This document shows positions 35,051-46,789 of a stretch of DNA of 64,000 nucleotides, piece after piece. Location of the stretch: assembly GCA_009760855.2 (NCBI GenBank), contig WPIO01000017.1:3340501-3404500 (forward strand), read 5' to 3'. Source of the DNA: Cristatella mucedo (lineage: Eukaryota; Bryozoa; Phylactolaemata; Cristatellidae). The stretch's first letter is position 1; each line of letters starts with the position of its first letter. The position numbers and the translations under genes were made by a program. The notes below the pieces were generated by a model. It did not search any database and had not been told where the DNA came from. It was given only the letters and a program-made list of their open reading frames with translations.

Positions 35051-35439
35051 TTGAGGCTCTCGCAATTTACGACTATGTCGCGGGTTGGGGCCCTGCGTCT
35101 GTCAATTCTGCAGTGCCCGTTCCAAGTGGAAGTGATTGCCACTAACACTTTTCTGCCTAAGTGAGGCTGGTGAATCAGCGGACCTTTCACTTGTTTAGGT
35201 AATGCAAACTATTAGAAAATTGTTTTGCACTACTGATAGAGCAAACGTAAGTGCTTTATTGTTTTTTTACGCAGGCTGCCCTTTGTTTCACTAGCGCTAT
35301 AAAACTATTTTCCGAATCAGCGAGAGTGAAACAGAAAGTATACTTGACCGACACTTTCGGCCTCGTTCGCAGACATACATGCCCTATACCCTTACTCACT
35401 TGTAGCCTCTTAGCTTTATGCACGTTATTTTAAAACTTT

Positions 35440-36540
35440 CGCAAAGTAATATCGATGACAAAAGGCTCTGGTAGGCGGACATGCCATTTAGGTTGCACCA
35501 CGTGACCAGGCGCGGTGTGACGTGGCAACTACGATACCAACGACAGACGAGCCTGGCTGCAGAGTTTTGCACCAACTGTAAGCACTCAATAGCACAGGCT
35601 GGTAGACCAGCAAGCAGGGAGCTACAGAATCCAAGACGGGATGTCACAAATGCGTGGACCGATTCAGATGTAGTACCCATGTCTTGTTATGTTGCCGAAA
35701 GTAGGCACACTTGACTGTGGAGCTGATGTGGTCGTCTAATTGAAGTCCACTTTGGAATAGGACGCCTAGATTTCTTGCAGATTCAACGGGAGATACGCTG
35801 GCAGAGCCGATTTTGAGCTTTAGCCTTTCTAATTTCCGAAGCACAAATGTGTGCACATATCTAGTAGGTTGGTTTAATCATCGTTTGATTTAAGAAAGTT
35901 TGCTGCCTCCATGTGCAGATGTCATCAGTACATGCAGCAAGGGAGTTGAGAGAACTCGACGTGCTGGGTGGCTGGAGGGATCAAAGCAACGGTACAACTT
36001 AGCGTCATCTGCATAACAGTAAAAGTCTGTGCCTGGCAATCTCATCAGCAAGATAGTGAGTGTAAATCGTGAAAAGAACTGGACCAACCATTGACCTCAG
36101 AGGTACCCCATACTTCAGAGTCTTATTGGATGAGCTTTGTCTGTTCACGTCGGTACGCTGGAGCTTCCCACTGAGATAGGACCAGAACGATTGCAATGCA
36201 GTACCAGTACCAGCTCATTTGAGACGAGAGGCGCTCGAAAGCATTAAAAGCTGCCGAAAGATCGGGCAAAACAAGCAGAGATACTCTACCTAAGTCTGCA
36301 TTCCTGAATATGTCGTTGTACGCCAGCAGCGACGCTGACTCTGTGGATATTGGCTCTAAAACCGAATTTGAACTCACTAGCCAGGGTTAGAGTTTCAATG
36401 TATGAGTTCAGCCAATCTTTCACGACTCGTTCTAGTGTCTTTGCATGGAAACGGTAGATGGGAGACTGGGCGGAAGTTTCTAAGGTTCTCTTGGTACAGT
36501 GCATAGAATTCCAAGCAAACATGACCTGCGAACACGGCCT
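35440..36540 (-). mobile_element. LINE family 2 RT fragment
   Basis: The - strand shows RT blocks in order: LLVLPDLSAAFNAFERLSSQ, TLKYGVPLRSMVGPVLFTIY, YCYADDAKLYRCFDPSS (a YADD active site), then LKLKIGSASVSPVESARNLG, DDHISSTVKCAYF and a C-terminal LGFCSSLLAGLPACAIECLQ. Frameshifts separate the blocks. It resembles CR1/L2 RT, and both ends are truncated. Confidence 0.8.
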
Positions 36541-38394
36541 ATGAGCTGGCTTTGCCTAGGTTTTCTATAGGAAATGCCCAAATCACGGACCCTTGTTACA
36601 GCAGCTGCCACAAAGAATGCATTTAAACGACGATAGCGAAACGAAAATAGGCCAAGTCAATCTTACTTAATAGCGACGTTACAGTCAGTCGGCAAAGCTA
36701 AAGCCACTGCCTGTGTGTGCGGCGGTTGGAGCCTGGGCACACTGGTACACAGCTTGAAGGGTAAGTGTTTAGATGTAATTATGTAACTTAGGTGTAGTTA
36801 TGTAAATTAGATGTAAACGCGTTATTTCTTTCATGCTGCGGTCAAACAACTAGCAGAGATGCTTTGAAGAGGTCTCCGCTGTATCGGTTTCCGTTTACAA
36901 CTTTCCCAGAATTTCCCCGACCCTGCTGGCACAGAGCTTTCTGATGAGCATCCGGTTACTCCGCAGCATGCCAAGAGCATCGAGACGCGATTCCATCGAG
37001 GCTGCATACGGGTAATAGCCACGATGCACCTGTCAGTGGTCGACTGAGGCCGTACGTCTATGACCCAGTATATGACCCGGCCTGAACCAAACGCCTAGGA
37101 CAAGGTCTGGTCTAGCCCTGACCTCTGGCATTATCGGATGGCAGTTTCGAGCACTGAGTGAGGTAGAGCTTCTTCTCACTTTGGTTTGAGGCTTACTAGG
37201 TCGAATCAAATCGACGGCCCAATAAATGCATGGGCACAAGCTCAATCGTGCTCGATGTACAAAGGGCCAGACTTTGAAAGTCATGCTGAGGACAAACAAA
37301 AGAAATGGCTGCACGCACCAAAGTGGCCTTTGCGAGGGCAGCCAAAACCTACCGTCGATAATTTTTCGGAGCCCTAGGCCTTTCCCTCAGCCATCCTCTT
37401 GAGGCACTGCAAGTGCGATACATTACTTTTTGGACAGAAGACCGAGTCCACTATTACATCGTTGACGGTGACTCCATCGCTAATGACACCTAGACGGCAA
37501 CATTACCTTCTTAGGCTTTTCCGGGAATCAGCCCACTGGAAAGAAGTGTCATCCCAGCTCCTGGTCGAGTGGCAATTAGCACTGCCAGTCTATCAGAGGC
37601 TGGAGGGCCTCTAATCATTAGGATCTATTTATTTTGATACTGAATATATGTCGAATGACGAAACTATTTAAATCTCTGCTGCAAATACCTTCATTAAGTG
37701 CTCGAATCTTGACGCTCTGTTAGGAGTAATAAAACTATAAATTAAAAATCCTAATGCCAAAATCGTGACTAAGCTATTTGAATCTGGGCTTCAATTTCTT
37801 GGTATTAACAACTGTGTCATCTTTATTACTATTTTGATGCGAATGAACCACGAACAATGAATACAGCATCGTTCCTATTGCTAACGAATTCCTTGCTAAC
37901 GTTACTGTTCATAAGTGCTGCTGCCCCAGTACCATAAAGGGCCACCCGCATTGCGACAATTTTGCTGTCTCTGAAACCGAGAGAGAAGCCGTCTGTAAAT
38001 AGTTGGTTGCCGCAAACTACAATGCAAATGCTTCAATTGTTGGCGGCGAGTATTGCCTTCGCATGCCTTTGCAGATCTGTCAGCTCCGCATCCCACGCTC
38101 TGCCTTGGTATGCATTGAAGTCGCTTGTTTTTTACCGGTTATATTCAAGCGTAAAATACAGTAAATAAATGCTCCTGATCATTTGACTTACAATTCAGGT
38201 TATACCTGTTGTGCGCAATTTCCGTTTCCCGAACCTAAGTGCGGCTAAACCTGACCTAGGGCTTTGTCGTGATGGTGCGTAATAGCAGCTCAGCCCGAAG
38301 AGCGAATCCCTACATCATTAAAATGCGAATGCAGAAGTTTCAAGACAAGATTAGAATATAAAGCTTCTACAGAAGATAATACATTGCTTTCTTT
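36541..38394. other. Intergenic, nothing recognised
   Basis: Several frames of 60-93 codons occur on both strands without family resemblance or typical coding bias. I see no repeats. Confidence 0.4.
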
Positions 38395-38960
38395 CCTTTC
38401 AAACTCTTACGTTGAGTTTTTTTGCAATGCATTATCGTGGCTGTCTTTGGTTTGTCACTCACTTTTAAATCCCTTCATTCGTTGGCTCCAGCCTACCTAT
38501 CAGATCTACTCCCCTACCAGGCAATGCATCGTACCACCCACTTTTCGGAATCTAATTGTTTACCTACACTTCGTACTAACCTCAAATCCTTTGGAAACCG
38601 TGCCTTTAGTGCGTATGTTCCCAAAGCCTTAAACTCACTCCCGACTTGCGTCATGACATCTCCTTACTTGACCACATTTAAAAACAAACTAAAAACCCAC
38701 CTGTTTATCACTGCTTTTAGTGGGTCATTTTGATTCGTTCTTTATGTGCTTGTGCATGGTGACCCTGTACATGCTGCCACTAACCAACTAACTATACTTG
38801 CATGCCGACCCTGTGCATGTCACCAATAACCGTGTTATTCGTGTTGTTTATCAAGCATGATACCACTAACCAATCGATCATGCTTCTGTAGCGGTAAATG
38901 CAAAGTGCCTAGAAAGAGATTTAGTTCTCTGAGGGCGCTATATCAAATTATTGCTCTCCA
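38395..38960 (+). mobile_element. LINE family 2, 3' part
   Basis: An open frame at 38422-38733 reads LTFKSLHSLAPAYLSDLLPY through FGNRAFSAYVPKALNSLPTC and LTTFKNKLKTHLFITAFSGS with a stop, a classic CR1/L2 RT C-terminus. The 3' UTR ends AAATGCAAAGTGCCTAG, GAGGGCGCTATATCAAATTATT. It is the cleanest family 2 3' end in the window. Confidence 0.85.
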
Positions 38961-39010
38961 GCTTCAGAATAGGCAAGAGATTCGTGAGAGCTCCAACTAC
39001 ACGTACACAT

Positions 39011-39175
39011 TTACCACTAGGTAAGGCGGTGGCTTTCACGACCTCGGTCCCGAGGTCGTGGGTTCGATTCCTTCGGTGGGCGATCCTTTATCGCCACTGC
39101 AAGCGGTGGTGATAGCCGTAAAGGCTCTTCTGTCGCTATACACAAAAAGGCTGTTTAATCAGCTAGGATTTATTT
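39011..39175 (+). mobile_element. tRNA-derived SINE, copy 3 (slightly 5' truncated)
   Basis: It begins within the A-box (ACCACTAGGTAAGG). It has the dyad GACCTCGGTCCCGAGGTC, the B-box GGGTTCGATTCC, the body GCAAGCGGTGGTGATAGCC and the end AATCAGCTAGGATT followed by a TTTA repeat. Confidence 0.88.
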
Positions 39176-39829
39176 ATTTATTTAACCGCCAGTCAAGTGG
39201 CCGTGTGAGAGAATGCTGACTAAGGCGGCCTTGAGCAATTTGTGGCGGCCCTTCGAGGAATCAGTCTGTCATAGCAGCCACCAGCTCCCAAGCGGTTCGG
39301 AGTATGGACATTGGCCCCTGTTTGATTTGAATTACCAGCGAATGGCGAGTGCAAACACGACCGCAGGCGGAGGGGATCGAGAGGCACTCTCAGGGGAATG
39401 CCAAGCTTCTTTTTGCCGATTAGGAGAAAGGGGTGCATGTGAGTGACAGGAATTCGAGACAACGGAATACAAAGAAGCAACGAAAACGGGGAGGAACGGT
39501 ACTTGCATTGGGAGATGAAGGAGCGACGGGAACTCGTGAATGGGGGAGACGAAGAAGCAACGCAAACGAATACAGTGCAGACGCAGATGATACGAATGTC
39601 GAACAACGGCAAACATGATGGGATATCTAGGTCGCCTCCCCATGACCAAACCGGAATACCAGGCCTCGCCTTTTACAAGATTACCTAGCTGGACGACCCC
39701 GGAAGTGAACTTGCTCACTTGCTTCGAGCTGCTGCACATGAAATCCGGGCCAGCTAGAGCTTAGGTCCCTTTACAATCCAGAAAAAATCGTACAGCCTCT
39801 CTCCCAAAATGGAAGAAGCCAGCACATCT
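39176..39829. other. Intergenic, nothing recognised
   Basis: Overlapping frames on both strands (the longest is about 135 codons, -) have no recognised domain. The right part, 39640-39740, may be element-derived, but I cannot place it. Confidence 0.35.
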
Positions 39830-39985
39830 GCACATAGAATCTGCACGAAATCTCGGCGTCATGTTCCAAAGTGACCTTTCACTGGACGATTAAATTTGTT
39901 CCACAGTCAAGTATGCTTACGTTTAGCTGCATAAAACTGTCCAACTTTGGGCCTGCTTAGACAGGCATACCACATCCAAGTTGGT
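39830..39985 (+). mobile_element. LINE family 2 RT C-terminal sliver
   Basis: It reads ESARNLGVMFQSDLSLDD-like sequence, then a decayed region up to ACATCCAAGTTGGTCCA. It is cut exactly where a family 1 copy begins at about 39986. Confidence 0.65.
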
Positions 39986-41235
39986 CCACGAGAACAACGA
40001 TCGGTCTGGCAGACGAAGCGCTTGGTATAAATCGTACTTGTCTGATCGTGCTCAATCCGTGTCGTGTGAGGGTCAGGTCTCATACACGAGAAGGGTCTCC
40101 TGTGGAGTCCCTCAAGGGTCTGTACTCGGTCCCTTGCTGTTCTCCATTTATACACAACCTCTGGGAAAAGTTATTAAGGCCGATGGAATAGGATATCACT
40201 TCTTTTGTGACGATACTCAGTTTTATTTGTCATTCAAACCGTCGGAATCTGATGCGGCAACTGATAAACTGAAAGCCTGCCTTGCCGACATTCAATCCTG
40301 GATGTCGGAAAACTTCTTGAAACTAAATGACGATACAACCGAACTGCTGCTCATAGGACACCCTCAGCGTGTGGCTGGATTAAAAGGCTTAACTCTTCAA
40401 AGAGGTGATGCTGTTGTGTGACCATCTCCACGTGCTCGAAATTTAGGTGTCGTTTTTGACAGCCGCCTCAATTTTAAAAGTTTCATTCAGAAGACTGCTT
40501 CTACAGCTAACCATCACGTCCGATCCCTATCCAAGATTAGGAGCTGTCTCCAACAGTTGCTTGTACAAAATATAACTAGCTCCTTAGTTCTGTCTCGGCT
40601 TGATTGTTGTAAGTCCCTTCGGCTGGGCTACCAAAGAAAGCTATTAGGCCACTGCAGAGGACTATGAATTTGGCTGCCAGGCTAGTCTTTAAGTCCCAGA
40701 GGTTTGAGCACGTGTCTCCTTTGCTTAAAGAGCTACGATGGATGCCGATTGAGCAACGGATACAGAGTAAAGTTCTTACCCTGACCCACAAGGCCCGCCA
40801 CGGCTTGGTTCCTTCGTACCTAGCTGAACTGCTGCATCAGTTTCAGCCTGTTCGCGCCCTCAGGTCCTGTGTGGACAATCAATTAGCTGTTCCATTCCTC
40901 CGCTTAAAGACCGTTGGCGACAGAGGCTTTAGCTCTGCAGGTCCTAGAACTCGCTTCCACAATTCTTACGCAACGACAACTACTCTCCTACCACCGACTA
41001 TGGCTCATTCTTTTCAGCGGTCCTGAGCTACTACTTCCATGCTACTCACTACCTCAACTGCTCTCCTGACTCTGCTACGCTTCCCACTTTCTATTTGTTG
41101 CGTGAGACGAAGTCTGTTGGGTACCGAATGGTACCGAAAGCCGCTTAGGCTGTGAGTGCTCGATACAAAACTCTGATGCGTAACACCCACATGGTCTTTA
41201 TGACTTTGTGGAGTTACAGACGGAGATACACGCGT
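39986..41235 (+). mobile_element. LINE family 1, RT to 3' end
   Basis: It starts at the RT block [12 protein letters not shown]-like region, then [56 protein letters not shown] (the catalytic YADD is altered to FCDD), then [20 protein letters not shown]. After a frame break come MNLAARLVFKSQRFEHVSPL and the LTHKARHGLVPSYLAELLHQ C-terminus. It ends near the GAGTTACAGACGGAG motif. It is 5' truncated and inactive. Confidence 0.85.
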
Positions 41236-42559
41236 TGTTTGCCATTCTGACTCGACAACCGCAACTATATGCAAGTTTCACTGAGGCGCTTACTGCTGGT
41301 TGCCCACTCAGCTGCTAGGCTGGTCACAGAAGTGCGTAGTATTTGTCTGATTTACTATGTTTTATCGACCTGAACGGGTTTCTCATCAAGTAGAGTGTCG
41401 TCGGCTTCTGTCAGATGTATGGGGAAACATTGATTGGCCATCACGCTTTGCTATTTTCCGTGATCGCGTTCGTGTTTGAGCTTTTCCCAAGAGTCCTTGG
41501 CTGCGGTTTGATGCGCTACTTTAAGCAGTAGCGTTCGGTCACGCAGTTGCGAGATTTAGCTCTCTTTAGGCGGTGCATTCTTTAAGAGAGAGACATCTTT
41601 GGAATTCCGAATACGATACGTGCGTTCCTCCCTATACGACCATGGATTCGTGGTCTTGGCGCTCGCGCACCAGCCACATTCTTTTTCAATCTCTTTTGCA
41701 AGATGGAATTGTCTGAACGAGTTACCGCTGAACTCGAATAAACCTAATTAGAACAAGACACAGTTCGGCCACAATTAAAATTAGCTTGACTGGCGTCTTT
41801 TCTTGTCCAACTTTTTGACTTTCTGAAACTGAGCTATTTTGAGAGACAGCAAATATAGAGCAGCTCAAATCCGCATTGCTTCAAAGTGGCTAACAACAAC
41901 ATGGAAAAAACCTTGATGGATAATGTATAATACTCGTGAGTCACTTCCGTCGTGTAGACGCTAAGCTGCTGGAGCGTTAGTGAACTACCGGAAACCAGCG
42001 TCCTGCAAGATGGAAAAAGTTCTAGAATTGGCAGTAGATCGAAACCCGCATTAACCAGCCCATTTTATGCTGTAAGAAGGATATTGGCACACGACTTACG
42101 TCATAATGGCTGCCTCTAAATACAATAAATAGAAAAATCCTAAAATTTCTATTCCTCTTTCGCCACGCGCTACGTTTGCAACTTTTGTAAAAACGTAATA
42201 TTGCACGGCTAATGCTGGTACTGACTCGCCTATCAAATTCGGAACATTGCAGGCATTTTAACACTCTTTTAATTGAATTACATAAGCGGAAATGAATTAA
42301 GCACTAGATCGTGAAGTAAGCTAAACAATTATGATAAAGATCAACGCGTGGTCGCAATTTGTGTGCCTCCGTGCTTCCGTTTTCCTTCTATGCACTGCCG
42401 TTTTCCTCCTACCCGCAGCCCGCTTTCCCCGATTTCCTTTGCTCTCATCAATCTCTCCGTTTTCCTCATACCCCATGGAAATGCTAGGCAAATAGGCAAA
42501 GCCTCGACTGCAACGAGTTGTAGCAGACCAGCCGAACACTTATATTGAAACTTCAAACT
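41236..42559. other. Intergenic, nothing recognised
   Basis: Mixed AT- and GC-rich sequence without gene models or repeats that I can support. Confidence 0.4.
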
Positions 42560-43780
42560 TGGCAAGTAAGTTGCAGTCTGGTTTCAGAGCTATTCACTCC
42601 GCAGCGTCAGTATTTGTACAGGTGCATGTACCTTCTTAGGAATATGGATAGTAAATGAGTCATGCAGATTAGGTAAAGTCTATCCGCTTGTTCTGCTTGA
42701 CATTTCGGTAGCGTTTGATTTCATTGATCACTTAGTCCTTCTCGAGCACCTGTCTTCTCGCCTGGATGTCACTGGCATTGTTCTGCAATGGTATTTGGTC
42801 CGATGGAGACTCTAGAATATGGTGTAAGCGGGCAAAGATAATGAGATAATCCAGATAATCCGATACAAAGTACTAAAGTACTCGCCGCTCATGGCTTTGT
42901 CCGCTTCTTTTCAAAATGTATCCTCTCCCTCTTGCCAACGTGATCGCGACATTCTGTACGACGCTTTCACTTCGTTCCTATGCAGATAGCACTCGGCTGT
43001 GCCTATGCTTTGAACCATCACAGCTCATCAGCATGTAAGATTCTTTCAGCTTCTTTTCCGCATGTATCTCCAACATCCTCACTTGGTTTTCAGCAAACTT
43101 TCTCAAATTGAATGGCAATAGAACCAACTTAATGATTATAGGCAAATCAAGTGTGACGTAGAAATCGGGAAGCCTTATCGCTGACACTATGCTCAGTCAG
43201 CACATCTCCTGTAGAATCTGCACAAAATCTTGGTGTCCTATTAAAAAGTGACCTTTTAACAGACAACCACATCAGCTCCTCAGTCAAGTCTGCATACTTT
43301 TAGCCACGTAACATTGCTAAACTCCGAGCATGCTTAGACAGGGATGTTGTACCTAAATCAGCCCATCCACTTTGGACATCTCGTAGAGACTTTTCTAAAA
43401 GAAAATACTAGCTGATTTAACAGCCTCTTTTTGTATAGCGACAGAAGAGCCTTTACGAATATCACCACCGCTTGCAGTGGCGATAAAGGATGGCCTACCG
43501 CAGGATTCGAACCCATGACCTCGGGGCCGAGGTCGTGAAAAGCAACCGCCTTACCTAGTGAGCCATTACGGCTCAAGCTCACTACTTGCAGGTATTCCTA
43601 TCTGTGCAATAAGGCGTTTTCAGTTGGTGCAAATATCTAAAGCAAGACTTTTCGGTCGTGAGCGTCGATGTTACCACATTAAGCCACTTCTTGCGAATTT
43701 GTGGTGGCTCCCAATCAAGCAACCTAGCGACTGATGACAGGTCAAAAATTGAGCAGCAGAGGCAAAGCAGATATTCTCGC
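42560..43780 (+). mobile_element. LINE family 2 RT fragment interrupted by a SINE
   Basis: Decayed RT blocks include KVYPLVLLDISVAFDFIDHL (with frame breaks), LSQLHTWFSANFLKLNGNR-like sequence, SARNLGVLLKSDLLTDNHIS, then after the SINE RLFGRERRCYHIKPLLANLW. The SINE at 43403-43578 lies between CATCTCGTAGAGACTTTTC and the TACTTGCAGGTATTCC continuation, so it inserted into this LINE. Confidence 0.7.
43403..43578 (-). mobile_element. tRNA-derived SINE, copy 4
   Basis: On the + strand it runs from ATACTAGCTGATTTAACAGC, through CACCGCTTGCAGTGGCGAT and the B-box GGATTCGAACCC, to the A-box side CCTTACCTAGTGAGCCATTA. It is full length, in the opposite orientation to the host LINE. Confidence 0.88.
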
Positions 43781-43804
43781 ACGGACAGTATTGATGTCAG
43801 GGAT

Positions 43805-44560
43805 CTTCAGGTTTCGCTATTCACACGTGATTTTAGATAAGTAGGAGGGTACACAAAGTAAACTGAATGAGACCTGCATTTGGTGAGATCAGCAGAATTT
43901 GGTAATAATAGGTGATGATAGCACGCACTATAGTAGAAAATGTGGTCGAGTGTGTGAACCTTGATGTGAGTAGGGCCATGCAAATTAGCCACAAGAGACA
44001 ATGATTCAGTCAGTCAGTGCACGAAATGTGGTGCTGAAGGCGTCAGATAAGTTATCAAAATAAATTTTTTAAATTACTCATAACAAGGAAAGATTGATTT
44101 CATGCGTACAGGGAAAAAATGAGATCAGATAAATCTGAGATAAAGGACTTGGTACCTGGTTGGCGATAGACTACTGCCACCACTTGTTGTCTCGTGATAT
44201 CGAGACAATAAATTCGAAAGACTGCTTCGATGGGACTGCAAGCGGTTCAAAATTGAAGGAAGAGCGTGTAAAACGCTGACTCCACCTCAAGTTTGATTGA
44301 TTTAGGGGTGTGAAAGAAGGATAAGCCTGTAGGGGTGTCCTCTTTAATAGTCGGGCAGCTTACGATTTTAGCCAAGTTTTGGTCAGTATGAGCAAGTCGA
44401 GACCTTTTACTGAAAAAATATCGCTCATTAATACTGGTTTATTACATATTGACCGAGGAGGACTTTTACCTACTTTCTTAATGTTTTACCTTCGGGAAAC
44501 TCGCAGGTATGTGCTCTGTGACTTCGAATGAGCTGTTCTTGGATACGCGTCTCCAGAAAG
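43805..44560 (-). mobile_element. LINE apurinic endonuclease-domain fragment
   Basis: The - strand reads VVAVVYRQPGTKSFISDLSD and later PTHIKVHTLDHIF, matching the xVYRPPG and THxxGHTLDLVF blocks of CR1/L2 endonuclease domains. Frames are broken, and the GDFN block cannot be read cleanly. It abuts the + strand RT fragment tail-to-tail. Confidence 0.6.
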
Positions 44561-45019
44561 GACCTGCTTAAATTAAGGTGTGATGTAGCCATTGGTAAAT
44601 ACATAACACAGCAGGCCTTCTTCAGCGGGTTAGCAATAGTCTTTTTGTATTCTGAGTTCGCTAATCAGCCGTATGGCCAGTAAATCTATGAACCCCAAAT
44701 TTAATGCACTTCTTAGCAATATTTGCAATAATGGTTAGCTCGAATCCGTTGAGGAGGAATTAAAAATGTAGAGCGTCTGCCATTCCTAAGGTTGCCGAAA
44801 GTCCGGGGCGCCCTGAGTGCGCCCCCTCCCACTACAAGCTGCTTACAATGCAGACTTACTAAATCGGCCTCACTTGGCTAAATCATCTCTTCCGAGCATT
44901 AGACAACCAGTAAATGCACCGTCTAGACGGACCAGCAGTCGTCCGGCAAAGGTTAAAGGCGCTCGCCGCCCTTCTGATCCTTCCAATCGGCCGCCCTGTG
45001 GCACGTGACAGCCTCCTAA

Positions 45020-45915
45020 ATTCCGCCTGTAGAAAGTCATGTGACTAAAGCCAGTGACAACTTGTGAGACCAGGTTAACCAGAAAAAGCTCTCGGTGCGT
45101 TTCTTCTAACCGAGACGTGCACTATTCTGGGTTTAGCCACGAAATTTCACCCCATCGTACATGCACGTTCTCGCACAATGGCCTCCAACCATCCAGCCCA
45201 GCAATCCACCCTATATTTCGAACTGTGATAAAGTTGCCATTTCCAAAATAAGCCTCTCTCAACTGCGATTTCGTTTCCGCATTTTATTGAATGGTTTTCT
45301 TGGTTTATCCACGAAATGGCATGCCATTTTGTCTACGCATTCTCAAGAACTGGCCTCTAATTGCCCGAGCTATTAGCCGCCCTAAATATTCAAACTGTGA
45401 TACAGCTGAAACTTTCACAGTAAGCGTTTCGAAACTTTGTTTTGATTAGAGAACACTGATCCGGATTTACCTAGTATATTTTGTGCTATAAGGCATGCGC
45501 ATTCAAATGCAAGGACTCTAGTGGTTGGATCAGCCTATAGTCTTGAACTAGGATGCAGCCTATATTTCCACATTAGGCATCGCATAACGCAGCCTTGATT
45601 CCGAATTATAGAAAACAGTGTTCTGAATGTAGCTGCTAAATTTCATTCAATTGTGCAGACACGTTCTCGTGCAATGACCTCAATTGGCCCCGTCTAGGGA
45701 GCCGCAGTAAATACTCGAAGTGCAATACAGCCGACATTTTCACGATAAGCTTCTCGCAGCTGCTGTTTTAATTCCATGTTACAGCAGACAGTATTCCGAG
45801 TTTAACCACAAAGTTTCACACGATTGCGCTCAAGAGTTTATGCAAAATTGCTACTTACGGCGGAGCCTTGTAATCCCCTCTATACTTGCCCCTATACATC
45901 AAAAACTGCGATAAC
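45020..45915 (+). repeat. Second satellite array, monomer about 165-170 bp
   Basis: Recurring motifs are ACGTTCTCGCACAATGGCCT-like (about 45164, 45337, 45487, 45658, 45827), AACTGTGATAAAG-like (45222, 45389, 45717) and TTTAGCCACGAAATTTCA-like. Spacing is 150-173 bp or double that. One segment resembles the monomer at 11040-11110 of the intron 1 array (CCACGAAGTTTCGC..CGCATTCTCATACAATGG), so the two arrays look related. Confidence 0.65.
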
Positions 45916-46092
45916 AAAATACTAGTTCTTTTAAAAGCCACTTTTCTATAGCGACAGAGGAACCTTTACACATATTACCATCACTTTCAGCGGCAATTAA
46001 GGATCGCCCACCGCAGGATTAGAACTCGACACCTCGAGATTGAGGTCGTTAAAAGCAACCGCCTTACCTAAGTGTGCCATCTGGGTTCACCA
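45916..46092 (-). mobile_element. tRNA-derived SINE, copy 5
   Basis: It runs from AATACTAGTTCTTTTAAAAG, through CATCACTTTCAGCGGCAAT and a degenerate B-box GGATTAGAACTC, to CCTTACCTAAGTGTGCCATC. It is the most diverged full-length copy and follows the satellite array directly. Confidence 0.8.
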
Positions 46093-46789
46093 TACGGCTT
46101 TCATTTCCAATACAAGCGCCAGGCAGCTACGATTTCAAGTAGTTCTTATTACACCCTGCATTGAAAGGTAACCAAAAATTGTTCTTACCTATTGGCAATA
46201 GTGCTCTAGTTCACGTGGCGTCCACCGATCAGAAAGCTACGAGCCCTTTAGCCGTATTTTCAGGATTAACTTGCTACGCCAACGATTAGTCTCTTGACGA
46301 TCATTCCTTATTTGTATATTCCCTATAATATGGATTCCAACTCAATTTGATATTACTCTATACTCACGACTTTCGCTTCTTGCTGGCATGTAAAATATTG
46401 TATCGCCTTTTTACCCGTGATGAGCCTCTGATGCTGGGGCATCAGCTGTACAGTCCGCTATCCTTCTAATGCAAATTCAGTCTTGCGTTAATGCTAATGC
46501 ACAAATTAAGCGTCATGCAGTTCTTATTAATATGGAACTTTTATTCGATTCATTGTAAAGGCGTTCACACTAAACAGTTTGCTAGGAGAAATTATAGATT
46601 GCACTGCACACAGTACGGTGTTACGCCGTAAGCGTGCGCACCGAACGTAATGCGTCTATTACCCTCATGCGTCTGCACATATTCAATTAACGGCATAAAA
46701 ATATATCAATGAACTCTTCCTGCGGCCGCATTAACAATAAAAATATTTGGAGAAAACAAAAAAAGACTTATCCTTTAATTTGCTACTCC
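46093..46789. other. Intergenic, AT-rich, nothing recognised
   Basis: There is no coding frame of note and no repeat that I can place. Confidence 0.4.

Noticed and set aside
42560-44560. RT/EN pair considered as twin priming
   Set aside because: The two parts meet by their 3' sides, whereas twin priming places the inverted 5' part upstream with its 5' side at the junction.
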